DNA from: Anaerolineaceae bacterium
Lineage (GTDB): Bacteria; Chloroflexota; Anaerolineae; Anaerolineales; Anaerolineaceae
Direction: 5' to 3'
DNA length: 64,000 bases
NCBI GenBank assembly: GCA_018056725.1
Contig: JAGPFF010000005.1
Location: forward strand, 1 to 64,000
A program made the position numbers and the translations under genes. The notes under the pieces are model-generated. The model worked only from the letters and a program-made list of their open reading frames with translations. It ran no database searches and had not been told where the DNA came from. Shown here in pieces: positions 52,343 to 61,238 of this stretch (position 1 is its first letter; every line of letters begins with the position of its first letter).

Positions 52343-53197
52343 ATGTCAGATAAAATAGTGTGTCCACAATGTAAAAACGTTTTTGATAAAAGCGACCCGC
52401 AAAAATGGGTCTGTGGGAATTGCGGTTTCACCGTCCCTTTGGTGGGTGGAAAACCAGTTTTTTCCGGTCACCCTGACGATCAGATACCACAGGAAAAAAT
52501 TGAGCGCGGCGCCGAGAAAGGCACTGCCTGGAGGCAATTTAACTGGCAATTCATCACTGCGGTTGCCAGCTCGCTGCCTGAAGGGGCGGATGTTCTGGAT
52601 GTGGGCGCTGGTCGGGGTGATTTTAAAGCGATCTTCTCACGGCAGGCTTACCTGGGGCTGGATATTTACCCATATACTGAAACGGATCTTTCAGTCGATC
52701 TGATCGAGGTCTGCCCATTCAAGCCGGCTTCCTTTGATCTTATCATACTGGCAAATGTTCTCGAACACGTTTACGAATACCGGAAATTGGTCAGCGTTTG
52801 TGCCGCATTGTTAAAGCCCGGCGGTAAATTGCTGGTCACCGTGCCATTTCTGCTCAAACTTCACCAGGAGCCGGTTGACTTTCACCGCTACACGCACTAC
52901 ACGCTGAAAAATATCGCAGCAGAAAATGGGCTGGAGATTGAAACCCTCGATGGATATTACAACCCGATTGCGCTGCTCAATGAGGGAATCGGAAATGCCT
53001 GGCAATATGGTATTCCCCAGACTCGCGGAATCAACCGCCTGGTTGCCAAATTGTGGATTTATATTTGTCAAAAATCTTCTGATCGACTGGCAAAAATAAT
53101 CGGGAATGGCATGATTCGCAATGCTTTGCAGGAAGCAAATCCCAATATCCTGGGCTATCAGCTGCTGATGAGACGACCCGGAGAAAACCTGGTTTAG
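52343..53197 (+). CDS. SAM-dependent methyltransferase with N-terminal zinc-ribbon-like module
   Basis: A 284-residue protein from ATG 52343 (AGGGG upstream). Residues 5-30 hold CPQCKNVFDK and CGNCGF, a likely zinc ribbon. Residues 75-195 are a class I methyltransferase domain with the SAM motif LDVGAGRGDF and the post-I region ILANVLEHVYEYRK. It probably O-methylates a sugar of the glycan or a chain end. Its stop overlaps the stop of the antisense sulfotransferase by four bases, and this ends the first same-strand stretch of the cluster. Confidence 0.85.
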   Translation: MSDKIVCPQCKNVFDKSDPQKWVCGNCGFTVPLVGGKPVFSGHPDDQIPQEKIERGAEKGTAWRQFNWQFITAVASSLPEGADVLDVGAGRGDFKAIFSRQAYLGLDIYPYTETDLSVDLIEVCPFKPASFDLIILANVLEHVYEYRKLVSVCAALLKPGGKLLVTVPFLLKLHQEPVDFHRYTHYTLKNIAAENGLEIETLDGYYNPIALLNEGIGNAWQYGIPQTRGINRLVAKLWIYICQKSSDRLAKIIGNGMIRNALQEANPNILGYQLLMRRPGENLV

Positions 53198-54186
53198 CTC
53201 CAGGCAGTACTTTTCAATACCCCCTTTATCCTCCGCTTGAAGCGGAATGACAAAGAGCGAATCTTTTTATAGCGGTTGGCAGGCATGCGGCTCCACAATT
53301 CCTGTTCACGGTTGCGGGCAATGGAACACACACGGCTGATAAAAAGGGTGTCCATATCCCCTACTTCATAAGCTTTCATAAAGCCCGGATCACGAAACCA
53401 GGGGGTTTCTTGGATAAAACGCTCCTTCCACCTCAAGGATTCTTGATTGGCTTGTTTGCGGAGTGTGGGGGCAGCGATTGTGGTAGGTTCGATTTCCAAA
53501 TATCGATTTAAGCGGGATACTTCATCGCTGAAATGGCTCGTTAAATCCTCATAAAACAGGTGATGGGCATTCAGATCCATTTTTTTGATGAACAATCGCC
53601 AATAATTGTCATAGACAAGCGAGAGGTCAAAGCAACTCTCGATATGGGCGCGGTCGTAGACTGCCGGGACGACATATTCCTTATACCGGGGGTCCTCGCC
53701 CTCCATTTCATACCAGATGCCCGTTTGCAGGGCTTTCGACAACGAAATCGCCTGATCGAGTTTGTACTTTCGTTCCAAATGCACCCACCTTGCGTTTGGG
53801 AAAAAGACGAATGGGATTTCTTCGTCCTTGAGCTCCACACCCGGCGGTTCCAGTAGTTTCCGCGCCATTTCAAGAAACAAGATGAACTGGTTGGGGAGGA
53901 ATTTCATCCCCATGACGCCATTCATGGTCTGAAAATCAATTGATTTACGCAGATATGCCAAGGGATCGGAAAAATTAATTTCCCACCCATACCGGTTGCG
54001 TTTTTTGATATTGGGGTTGAAGGCTTCTATTGGATTTCCGTAGCCAATACTCTTCAGATAATTGGTCAAGAGTGTGCTGCCACTTCGTCCGGAGGATAAG
54101 ACAAGGTAGCTTTTGGACGGGAATGGAAAAGATGGATCAATTCTTAAGATACCTTCCCTCGCCAGCCTTATCTCTTCATTTTCCAT
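53194..54186 (-). CDS. Stf0-like sulfotransferase
   Basis: A 330-residue protein with the PAPS-binding loop LSSGRSGSTLLTNYL (30-44), the region NPIEAFNP, and WVHLERKYKLDQAISLSKALQTG, which match the Stf0 family (trehalose and other glycan sulfotransferases). The C-terminus is basic (RFKRRIKG). It is encoded antisense to the polysaccharide operon, together with a second sulfotransferase. It would place sulfate on a sugar of the exported glycan. Confidence 0.85.
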   Translation of the reverse strand: MENEEIRLAREGILRIDPSFPFPSKSYLVLSSGRSGSTLLTNYLKSIGYGNPIEAFNPNIKKRNRYGWEINFSDPLAYLRKSIDFQTMNGVMGMKFLPNQFILFLEMARKLLEPPGVELKDEEIPFVFFPNARWVHLERKYKLDQAISLSKALQTGIWYEMEGEDPRYKEYVVPAVYDRAHIESCFDLSLVYDNYWRLFIKKMDLNAHHLFYEDLTSHFSDEVSRLNRYLEIEPTTIAAPTLRKQANQESLRWKERFIQETPWFRDPGFMKAYEVGDMDTLFISRVCSIARNREQELWSRMPANRYKKIRSLSFRFKRRIKGVLKSTAWS

Positions 54187-54282
54187 CTTTTCTTCATTCC
54201 TCCTGTTTCTGGATAATCAATAATCAAACTTCAAATTGGATTGAATGATTCTGGCGAGGTAAAAATACTTCAAACCTGTTGA

Positions 54283-55017
54283 TTATTCTGAAACTTTCTC
54301 GGATAGAAAACGATGACAAAAATCGATAAACTCGTAATCTTCTTTATACCATGATTTCAAATTCTCTATTGCCTGTGAAGATAACGGCACAGGAGGAAGT
54401 GGGTTCTTGTGCATCGTTGCCGGATCTGCAGGAAGGCAAGCTTCTTCTGGTAATCCCATTTTTTTCTTAATGAATTCGAAATCTCTTTCAAGGGTTTCGA
54501 GAAAACCAATATGAAAAATATCCGCTGCCCGCGACAGGAAATACTCCTGGCTCAAAAACCAATTCATATAATGACTGTTCACATGGTGAATACTATTCAT
54601 CGCGTGAATCGCCCGTTGACGCTCATCTGGATCCGCCGAAGAAAGGCTTTGCGCCAATTGGTCTGGATCAGAAAAATTTCCGAATGCTATTTCCTCATCT
54701 GCTGTCCACTCATAAAACTTGTGAGGTAAGCCTTTCCTCTGGCGGCTGTAGAACCCACTCATATAACGTTTAATCGGATCGCGCAGAAAGAAGATCACCT
54801 TTTCTCCTGGCTGGGCATCCATCAGTTTGAAGGAATGAGAATGTGGAATGAATATGTAAGAACCATACCTTTGATAGGGTTCGAGCGCGTATTTAACCGC
54901 TGACCCGCCTGTCTTTCCGATATGAATGAAGTGGATGAATGTTTTACCGGAGAGCTGATCATATTTTCGCCCAATTCTATAAAGGTAATTCGTTAGTGTT
55001 TTCTTGCTGCTTTCCAC
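54283..55017 (-). CDS. Sulfotransferase of the heparan/HNK-type (Sulfotransfer_2-like) family
   Basis: A 244-residue protein starting at GTG 55017, with AGAGG upstream. The 5'-phosphosulfate loop is HIGKTGGSAVKYAL (32-45), and the 3'-phosphate part is FFLRDPIKRYMSGFYSR, as in carbohydrate sulfotransferases. It is unrelated in sequence to its neighbour at 53194, so the two may modify different positions. It is probably the first gene of the antisense pair. Confidence 0.85.
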   Translation of the reverse strand: MESSKKTLTNYLYRIGRKYDQLSGKTFIHFIHIGKTGGSAVKYALEPYQRYGSYIFIPHSHSFKLMDAQPGEKVIFFLRDPIKRYMSGFYSRQRKGLPHKFYEWTADEEIAFGNFSDPDQLAQSLSSADPDERQRAIHAMNSIHHVNSHYMNWFLSQEYFLSRAADIFHIGFLETLERDFEFIKKKMGLPEEACLPADPATMHKNPLPPVPLSSQAIENLKSWYKEDYEFIDFCHRFLSEKVSE

Positions 55018-55099
55018 TCGACCTCTTCTGAATCAGGAATCAAAATCAATTATGACACGGGTTTATAATATATACCATCAAAATTAAAGAGATGAGTTA

Positions 55100-56050
55100 T
55101 TGTCACGGTTAGCGATTTTTACCGCACCAAAACCATTTACCAACCCTCACATAGCGCTGATTCAGGATAATGCGATACGCAGCTGGAAAGCCATCGATAA
55201 AACCGCTGTTGAAGTGTGGCTGGTGGGGAAGGAAGAAGGCATTGCTGAAAAAGCGGCTGAATTGGAAGTTAATCACGCCTCTGATGTGCATTGCAATCTC
55301 TACGGCACCCCGTTGGTCAGTTCCATCTTCCAAATCGTACGCGAGCGGAGTAGCGCGCCTTACCTGTGTTACGTCAATGCGGATATCCTGCTCTTCCCGG
55401 ATCTTTTGGAAACTCTGGAAGTCGTCAGCCATGATTCTGATCGTTTCCTGCTCGTCGGTCAACGATGGGATATAAACCTCACGGATGTTTTGAATTTCTA
55501 TGAGGGCTGGCAAGTGGATTTTAGTTCAACCCTGCAAACATCAGCCAAAATGCATGCTCCTGCCGGTAGTGATTATTTTGTTTTCCCCCGTGATCAATTT
55601 ACGGATATCCCTGATTTTGCGGTGGGTCGCGCAGGCTGGGATAACTGGATGATCTATCATGCACGCAGAAAGAAAATGGACGTGGTCAACGCCACCGGCT
55701 CGATCACTGCAGTCCATCAGAACCATGATTTCAGCCATCTTCCTGGCGGTAAGATTCACCGTAAACAACCTGAATCGCTGGATAACCTTGCTCTGGCAAG
55801 CGGGCGCGAGAGTATGTTTACCTTGTATGATACCAACAGGAAAATTTCTAAGGGCAAAATTGTACCGTTACCCTTTACCAAAGCCCGTTTGTGGCGTGAG
55901 ATCAGCATCTTTCCCTTGTTAAATGTAAAGCCTGCCTGGCTGGCAAAGGGGCTCTATCGCGTCTTAAACCCAGGGCAGGCGATTAAGGATAGGAAGAAAG
56001 ACGAAAAAATGAAAGCTCATATTGAGGAGACAAACCGGAAATCAGGATGA
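55100..56050 (+). CDS. Glycosyltransferase-like protein (GT-A type), unclassified
   Basis: A 316-residue protein with TTG start at 55100, after a plus-strand TATAAT at 55064-55069 that lacks a clear -35. Landmarks are YLCYVNADILLFPDLL (a DxD-like metal site), GSDYFVFPRDQF, GRAGWDNWMIYHARR and AVHQNHDFSHLPGG. This wording is shared by many unannotated surface-glycan proteins. The NAD motif and the WDNW region fit a GT-A transferase. It restarts the plus-strand cluster after the sulfotransferase pair. Confidence 0.7.
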   Translation: MSRLAIFTAPKPFTNPHIALIQDNAIRSWKAIDKTAVEVWLVGKEEGIAEKAAELEVNHASDVHCNLYGTPLVSSIFQIVRERSSAPYLCYVNADILLFPDLLETLEVVSHDSDRFLLVGQRWDINLTDVLNFYEGWQVDFSSTLQTSAKMHAPAGSDYFVFPRDQFTDIPDFAVGRAGWDNWMIYHARRKKMDVVNATGSITAVHQNHDFSHLPGGKIHRKQPESLDNLALASGRESMFTLYDTNRKISKGKIVPLPFTKARLWREISIFPLLNVKPAWLAKGLYRVLNPGQAIKDRKKDEKMKAHIEETNRKSG

Positions 56051-57003
56051 GAAAAGGACAGAACCCCGTTAAGCAATTACAGAGCGTAGCCAAACCTCGC
56101 CGGGTAACCGCTGCGGTTCTGAATCACATCCCTTTTTTGGAGGGGTTCTATTCGGATATGCTCGAGGTCCTCAAGCTCAGTTTGGAAAGTCTGCGCAACA
56201 ATGCCGGTATGGAATTTGATCTGCTGGTCTATGATAACGGCTCTTGCAAAGCAGCTCGCGACTTCCTCCTGGCAAAATTTGAGAGCGGACATATTCAAAC
56301 CCTCATCCTTTCCGACCGCAATATGGGTAAAGGCGGCGCATGGAACGTGATGCTGCAGGCAGCTGCTGGAGAAATTGTCGCTTACGCCGATAACGACGTT
56401 TTGTATTACCCCAATTGGCTGGTGGAATCGGTCAAGATGCTGGAGACTTACCCCAATGCGGGTATGGTCACCTCCCGACCCTTCCACACAAAGCCGGAGT
56501 TGTTTACTGCCGATTTGGATTGGGCTGCCCGCACGGAAGGCGTAACAATTGAGCGAGGTCACTTCACCGACCCGCGCTGGGCGCGCGAATTCTGGTTGAG
56601 TGTGGGTCGCAGTGAGGATGAAATTGCGGCTGACCTGACCCTGGAGGACGTCCGTATCTCCTATCAAGGCGTTACTGCTTATTGCGGTGCGTCTCACTGG
56701 CAATTTCTTGCCTGGAAAAAAGTGCTTCAGGAGTTCCTGCCGCTCGATCTTTCCAAACCACTGGGGCAGGTGCTCAAGCTCGACGAAATGATCAACGAGC
56801 GTGGGTATCTGCGTCTGATGACCGCTCAACCCTTTGTGATGAATTTAAGTAATTCCGTTGAACTGCCAGATCAGAAACGCCCACAAGCTGTTGAGGAACC
56901 AAAACCCAAGAAACGGCTGGTTGATTTCCCGCTGATCAAGTCTCCTTTGATGCGTTTGTACAATGCCATTTTCCGGCTGTACTACGACGATCGGTCTCAT
57001 TGA
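56047..57003 (+). CDS. Glycosyltransferase family 2
   Basis: A 318-residue GT-A enzyme: DLLVYDNGSC, NMGKGGAWNVMLQAAAGEIVAYADNDVLYYP with the DND metal motif, and an ED acidic pair near residue 197 (LTLEDVRISYQG). It overlaps the previous gene by four bases. The C-terminus carries a basic helix (PKPKKRLVDFPLIK) that may touch the membrane. Confidence 0.87.
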   Translation: MRKGQNPVKQLQSVAKPRRVTAAVLNHIPFLEGFYSDMLEVLKLSLESLRNNAGMEFDLLVYDNGSCKAARDFLLAKFESGHIQTLILSDRNMGKGGAWNVMLQAAAGEIVAYADNDVLYYPNWLVESVKMLETYPNAGMVTSRPFHTKPELFTADLDWAARTEGVTIERGHFTDPRWAREFWLSVGRSEDEIAADLTLEDVRISYQGVTAYCGASHWQFLAWKKVLQEFLPLDLSKPLGQVLKLDEMINERGYLRLMTAQPFVMNLSNSVELPDQKRPQAVEEPKPKKRLVDFPLIKSPLMRLYNAIFRLYYDDRSH

Positions 57004-57005
57004 GA

Positions 57006-58148
57006 ATGGCGATGAAGATTCTCTATGCCACCGGTCGCTATAGCCCTCTTCAACATGATGAAGGCAGTGGTACCGATTTCCGCCTCTACCATGCCTTATT
57101 GGACCAGGGCTTCGACCTTGAATTCGTTGGACCGTTTGACGATACCCCGGATCTGCTGGAACGTTTCTATCGCAAAGCCCATGCGCTTTTCTCCAGGCGC
57201 CGTCCCGCCAAATACACCCGGGCAATGTTGAACCAGGCTTCCACATCATTGGCACGTGCGGTGAAGAAGCATAAGCCGGATTTGATCTTTAGTAAAAATC
57301 TGGCTCCACTCGTCCAGTATCAGGCGTCCATTCCGGTGGTCTATATGTTGGACTCCACAGTGGCAGCCTTCAACCGTGCGTGGCCTACCTTTTCGAAGTT
57401 TGAAAACAGGCGCATGGTGCACTGGGAGAAAAAAGTCCTCCGGCAAGCCAGCGCGGTGATTACCCGCAGCGAGTGGACTCGTGATTCCCTGATCCGGGAT
57501 TATGGCTATCCTGCGGAACAGATTCATATCGTTCACAATTCCGCTTCATTACCCCCTGCGGTGATCCCCCCTGTTTTAGAGCTTAGACCCCCGGATTTCA
57601 CAACTGTCCGCCTGCTTTTTGTCGGGCGGGTGGGATATTTAAAAGGGATCGACATTGCCATTGAAATCACCCGTCTGCTGAACGAATCAGGAACTCCAGC
57701 GGATCTTCGCATTGTCGGAACGAGCGGCTCGGATCAACCTCATGTTCATTATGCGGGCAGTTTTCGCAAGAGTATTGGAGAAGAATTACAGGCGTATGCT
57801 GACCAGTACCGCTGGTCGCACTTTCTGCTCCATCCGGCACGCTATGATGCGGCGCCGATTGTTACCGCTGAAGCCGCGGCGTTCGGCGTGCCCACGCTCA
57901 CCAACGCCGTGGGAGGTATTGCCAGCACGGTGGAGGACGGCGTTTCGGGCATCGTCCTGCCTGCCAACAGCCCTGCCAGTGAATATGTAAAGGTTATTCA
58001 GCGGATGGTTACCGCACCCGCACAGTACAACGAATTACGGCGTACAACCCGGCAACGATATGAGCAGGAGCTCAACTGGGAATCCGCGGGCAGGAAAATC
58101 GCCGCCATTCTACGCCAGGTCGTGTCACCTCAAACTGACCTACCTTAA
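57006..58148 (+). CDS. Glycosyltransferase family 4
   Basis: A 380-residue GT-B protein. ATG 57006 is two bases after the previous stop; TTG 57000 and ATG 57012 are alternatives. Features are HDEGSGTDFRLYHALLDQGF, LLFVGRVGYLKGIDIAIEI and HPARYDAAPIVTAEAAAFGVPTLTNAVGGI. Donor and linkage are unknown. Confidence 0.87.
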   Translation: MAMKILYATGRYSPLQHDEGSGTDFRLYHALLDQGFDLEFVGPFDDTPDLLERFYRKAHALFSRRRPAKYTRAMLNQASTSLARAVKKHKPDLIFSKNLAPLVQYQASIPVVYMLDSTVAAFNRAWPTFSKFENRRMVHWEKKVLRQASAVITRSEWTRDSLIRDYGYPAEQIHIVHNSASLPPAVIPPVLELRPPDFTTVRLLFVGRVGYLKGIDIAIEITRLLNESGTPADLRIVGTSGSDQPHVHYAGSFRKSIGEELQAYADQYRWSHFLLHPARYDAAPIVTAEAAAFGVPTLTNAVGGIASTVEDGVSGIVLPANSPASEYVKVIQRMVTAPAQYNELRRTTRQRYEQELNWESAGRKIAAILRQVVSPQTDLP

Positions 58149-58167
58149 CATCCGGGAGTTTTGTCCG

Positions 58168-59151
58168 ATGAAATTTCTCATTGCCGGTTATGGTTCCATT
58201 GGCAGGCGCCATCTCAACAATTTGCGCGCCTTAGGTCAAAATGACCTTTTGTTATTGCGCTCGCATCATTCCACGCTGCCCGATAACGAGATCCAGGACA
58301 TCCCTGTGACCACCTCGATCGAGGAGGCATTGTTCCAACGACCTGATGCTGTGGTCGTTGCCAACCCCACCGCCCTCCACCTTGATGTTGCCATTCCATG
58401 CGCCAGAGCTGGCTGCGCGATCCTGATGGAAAAACCGATTTCCCATTCCTTCGACCGCATCCCTGAATTGCAACAGGCGCTTCAGGCAGGTGGTGGAGGG
58501 TTTCTCACCGGATTTCAATTTCGATTTCACCCCGGTCTCATTCAACTAAGACGCTGGCTGGTTGAAGGCAGGGTCGGGAAAATTACAACTGCCATTTCTC
58601 ACTGGGGAGAATACCTGCCCGGCTGGCACCCCTGGGAGGATTACCGCACCAGCTACAGCGCGCGGGCGGATCTTGGTGGGGGCGTGGTGCTCACCCTCTG
58701 TCACCCGTTGGATTATTTGCACTGGATGCTTGGCGAAGTTTCAGCTGTGACGGCAGCCACCTCCAATCAAGGTCTTGGGCTTCCGGTGGAAGATACGGCG
58801 GATATCCTGGTGCAATTCCAGCAAGGGGCAACTGCCAATATTCATCTTGATTATCTGCAGCGTCCAGCTCAACATGATTTGCTGATTATTGGCGACAACG
58901 GCACTCTCCACTGGGACAATGCGACAGGAAAAGCCCGCTGTTTTGATGCCCGCCGCAACGAGTGGGATGAGTTTTCTCCGCCAGCTGATTTTGAGCGCAA
59001 CCATCTCTTTTTGGCGGAGATGCAGCACTTCATTCGAGTGGTGGAAAAACAGGAATCCCCTGTGTGCACCCTTGAAGACGGATTGACAGCGCTGGAACTC
59101 ACCACAGCCATCCACCGTTCAGCGCGCGAGGGATGTCTGGTAAAATTCTAA
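58168..59151 (+). CDS. Gfo/Idh/MocA-family oxidoreductase
   Basis: A 327-residue protein from ATG 58168 (GGGAG upstream), preferred to an in-frame start at 58060 inside the previous gene. The Rossmann motif is IAGYGSIGRRHLNNL (4-18), followed by VANPTALHLDVAI, EKPISHS (the lysine of the family EKP motif) and HWGEYLPGWHPWEDY. It oxidises or reduces a sugar hydroxyl with NAD(P). It is followed by a short-chain dehydrogenase and a CMP-sugar synthetase, an arrangement recalling the ptm genes of Campylobacter legionaminic acid clusters. Confidence 0.85.
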   Translation: MKFLIAGYGSIGRRHLNNLRALGQNDLLLLRSHHSTLPDNEIQDIPVTTSIEEALFQRPDAVVVANPTALHLDVAIPCARAGCAILMEKPISHSFDRIPELQQALQAGGGGFLTGFQFRFHPGLIQLRRWLVEGRVGKITTAISHWGEYLPGWHPWEDYRTSYSARADLGGGVVLTLCHPLDYLHWMLGEVSAVTAATSNQGLGLPVEDTADILVQFQQGATANIHLDYLQRPAQHDLLIIGDNGTLHWDNATGKARCFDARRNEWDEFSPPADFERNHLFLAEMQHFIRVVEKQESPVCTLEDGLTALELTTAIHRSAREGCLVKF

Positions 59152-59170
59152 GGGTTGCCTGGAGGAAACA

Positions 59171-59992
59171 ATGTCCGATATTTTTGATAAATTCTCCCTG
59201 AAAGGGAAAACGGCTCTCGTGACCGGGGGAGCCGGATTATTAGGCAGAGAATTTTGCCTGACTCTTGCCCAGGCAGGCGCGGTCGTCTTTGCAGCCGATA
59301 TCAACCCGGCATCGGCTCAAGCAGTGGCTGAGGAGCTTTCTCAGCTTGGGCTTGAAGCCTACGGAGTAGCTATGGATGTCACCCATCCTGATTCCGTTGA
59401 AGCAGTGGTGGAGCAAATTGTGTCCCAAACCGACCGTTTGGATATTTTGGTCAACAGTGCTGCTATGGATCCAAAGTTTGACCCGGAGCATGCGCAGAAC
59501 AACAGCAATGCCTTTGAAACCTACCCACTTAGTTCGTGGCAAGAGGCATTGAACGTGAACCTTACCGGTCCGTTTCTAGTCTCACAGGCAGTGGCGCGGC
59601 AAATGGTAAAGCAGAAAAAGGGATCGATAATCAATATCTGTTCCACTTATGGGCTTGGCGGACCCGATCAACGGATCTATGAAAAACCCGGTCAGCCCAA
59701 AGTCTTTAAGCCGGTCTACTATACCGTCACAAAGGCGGGTATTCTTGGTTTGACAAAATATCTGGCTACTTATTACGCCAACAGCGAGATTCGGGTCAAT
59801 GCCCTGACGCCAGGTGGCGTCTACAATCATCACGATGAAGAATTTGTCAGAAATTATTCCGCCCGCACCGTCCTCGGTCGAATGGCGAACAAAGATGAAA
59901 TGAATGGCGCGCTGCTCTTCCTGGCTTCAGATGCCTCCTCGTATATGACCGGAGGAAATGTTGTTGTGGATGGAGGTTGGACAGCTTGGTAA
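59171..59992 (+). CDS. Short-chain dehydrogenase/reductase
   Basis: A 273-residue classical SDR: TGGAGLLGREF (18-28), NNVNSAAM-type LVNSAAMD (93-100), catalytic Ser near 158 and Tyr184-x3-Lys188 in YYTVTKAG. The NICSTYG region and the extended loop before the Tyr fit PtmA-like enzymes of nonulosonate clusters. GGAGG precedes the ATG. Its end overlaps the next gene by seven bases. Confidence 0.85.
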   Translation: MSDIFDKFSLKGKTALVTGGAGLLGREFCLTLAQAGAVVFAADINPASAQAVAEELSQLGLEAYGVAMDVTHPDSVEAVVEQIVSQTDRLDILVNSAAMDPKFDPEHAQNNSNAFETYPLSSWQEALNVNLTGPFLVSQAVARQMVKQKKGSIINICSTYGLGGPDQRIYEKPGQPKVFKPVYYTVTKAGILGLTKYLATYYANSEIRVNALTPGGVYNHHDEEFVRNYSARTVLGRMANKDEMNGALLFLASDASSYMTGGNVVVDGGWTAW

Positions 59993-61218
59993 AACCTCTT
60001 GAAGTCCTGTCTATCATCCCCGCAAGAGGGGGTTCCAAAGGCATTCCGCGCAAGAACATTAATCTATTCGCCGGCTATCCTCTGATCAGCTACAGTATCA
60101 CCGCGGCTTTACAGTCCAATTCGGTGACCCGGGTGATCGTTTCAACAGATGACGAAGAGATTGCAGCCATTGCCCGGCAATGGGGTGCCGAAACCCCCTT
60201 TCTACGCCCGGCAGAACTTGCCCAGGATAATACGACCGACCTGCCCGTGTTTCAACATGCCCTGCGCTGGTTGAAAGAAAACGAAAACTATACTCCAGAC
60301 CTGGTGATCCATTTAAGACCCACCTCGCCGATTCGCCCGCGCCAGTGCGTGGATGATGCTGTTCATATTCTTCTGGAACATCCTGAGGCTGATTCTGTGC
60401 GCGGGGTTGTACCAAGCGGACAAAACCCATTTAAAATGTGGCGTTTGCACGGTAAGGAGAATAAGCTGATTCCTTTACTTACCGTAGAGGGAATCGCAGA
60501 ACCTTATAACGCTCCGCGGCAGTCGCTCCCGCCCACCTACTGGCAGACAGGTCATATTGATGTCATCCGACCAAAGGTGATTTTGGAACAGGAATCGATG
60601 AGTGGAAAAACCATCCTTCCCTGCTTCATCGACCCACAGTTTACCGTGGATATCGATACTCCTTCCGACTGGCAGCGATACGAAGCACTGGTGCGCAATG
60701 GCAAGCTGGATATGGTGGATCCTGCCAGCCGTAGACGCCCGCTGCCCGAAAAGGTCTCACTGGTCGTGATGGATTTTGACGGAGTGCTGACCGATAACCT
60801 CGTTTATGTGGATGAAAATGGGACCGAGAAGGTGGCTTCTTCACGCGGAGATAGTATGGGCATCCGCCTGGTGCGGGAAGCATTACCAATTGACTTTCTG
60901 GTCATTTCCACCGAAATAAACCCGGTTGTCTCAGCACGTTGTAAGAAATTAAAAATTGATGTCTTTCAGGGTATCATGGATAAAGCTTCCATTCTGCGCG
61001 AAATCCTACAGGAACGGCATATCCCGGCGGAGGAAGTTGTTTTCATTGGCAATGATGTAAACGATCTTGGTTGCATGGACATCGCCGCTTACGCCGTCAC
61101 CCCCGCGGATGCCGAAGCGCAAGTCAAACGGCACGCTGACCTCGTGCTCACCCGCAATGGTGGCAAGGGCGCTGTGCGCGAGTTCTGTGATTTACTGCTA
61201 CAAACCTTTCATAAGTAA
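59986..61218 (+). CDS. neuA: CMP-nonulosonate synthetase fused to a KdsC-like HAD phosphatase
   Basis: A 410-residue fusion. TTG 59986 is nine bases after GGAGG; TTG 59977 would abut it. Residues 5-235 are an acylneuraminate cytidylyltransferase (IIPARGGSKGIPRKN, STDDEEIAAIA, LRPTSPIRP, FTVDIDTP). Residues 255-400 are a HAD phosphatase of the KdsC (C0, cap-less) type: nucleophile Asp263 and Asp265 in MDFDGVLTDN, VISTE, the lysine of MDKASIL and GNDVNDLGCM. The architecture matches vertebrate CMAS and, split in two genes, the KDN-9-phosphate phosphatase and CMP-KDN synthetase of Bacteroides. Here the HAD active-site residues appear intact, so a bifunctional phosphatase-synthetase is likely. 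Confidence 0.88.
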   Translation: MVKPLEVLSIIPARGGSKGIPRKNINLFAGYPLISYSITAALQSNSVTRVIVSTDDEEIAAIARQWGAETPFLRPAELAQDNTTDLPVFQHALRWLKENENYTPDLVIHLRPTSPIRPRQCVDDAVHILLEHPEADSVRGVVPSGQNPFKMWRLHGKENKLIPLLTVEGIAEPYNAPRQSLPPTYWQTGHIDVIRPKVILEQESMSGKTILPCFIDPQFTVDIDTPSDWQRYEALVRNGKLDMVDPASRRRPLPEKVSLVVMDFDGVLTDNLVYVDENGTEKVASSRGDSMGIRLVREALPIDFLVISTEINPVVSARCKKLKIDVFQGIMDKASILREILQERHIPAEEVVFIGNDVNDLGCMDIAAYAVTPADAEAQVKRHADLVLTRNGGKGAVREFCDLLLQTFHK

Positions 61219-61238
61219 CCTCTTTACAGGAGAATTCT

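Noticed and set aside
56077..56829. Minus-strand ORF of 250 codons opposite the family 2 glycosyltransferase
   Set aside because: The plus-strand frame carries the DND motif and operon overlaps. The antisense frame has no motif or ribosome site.
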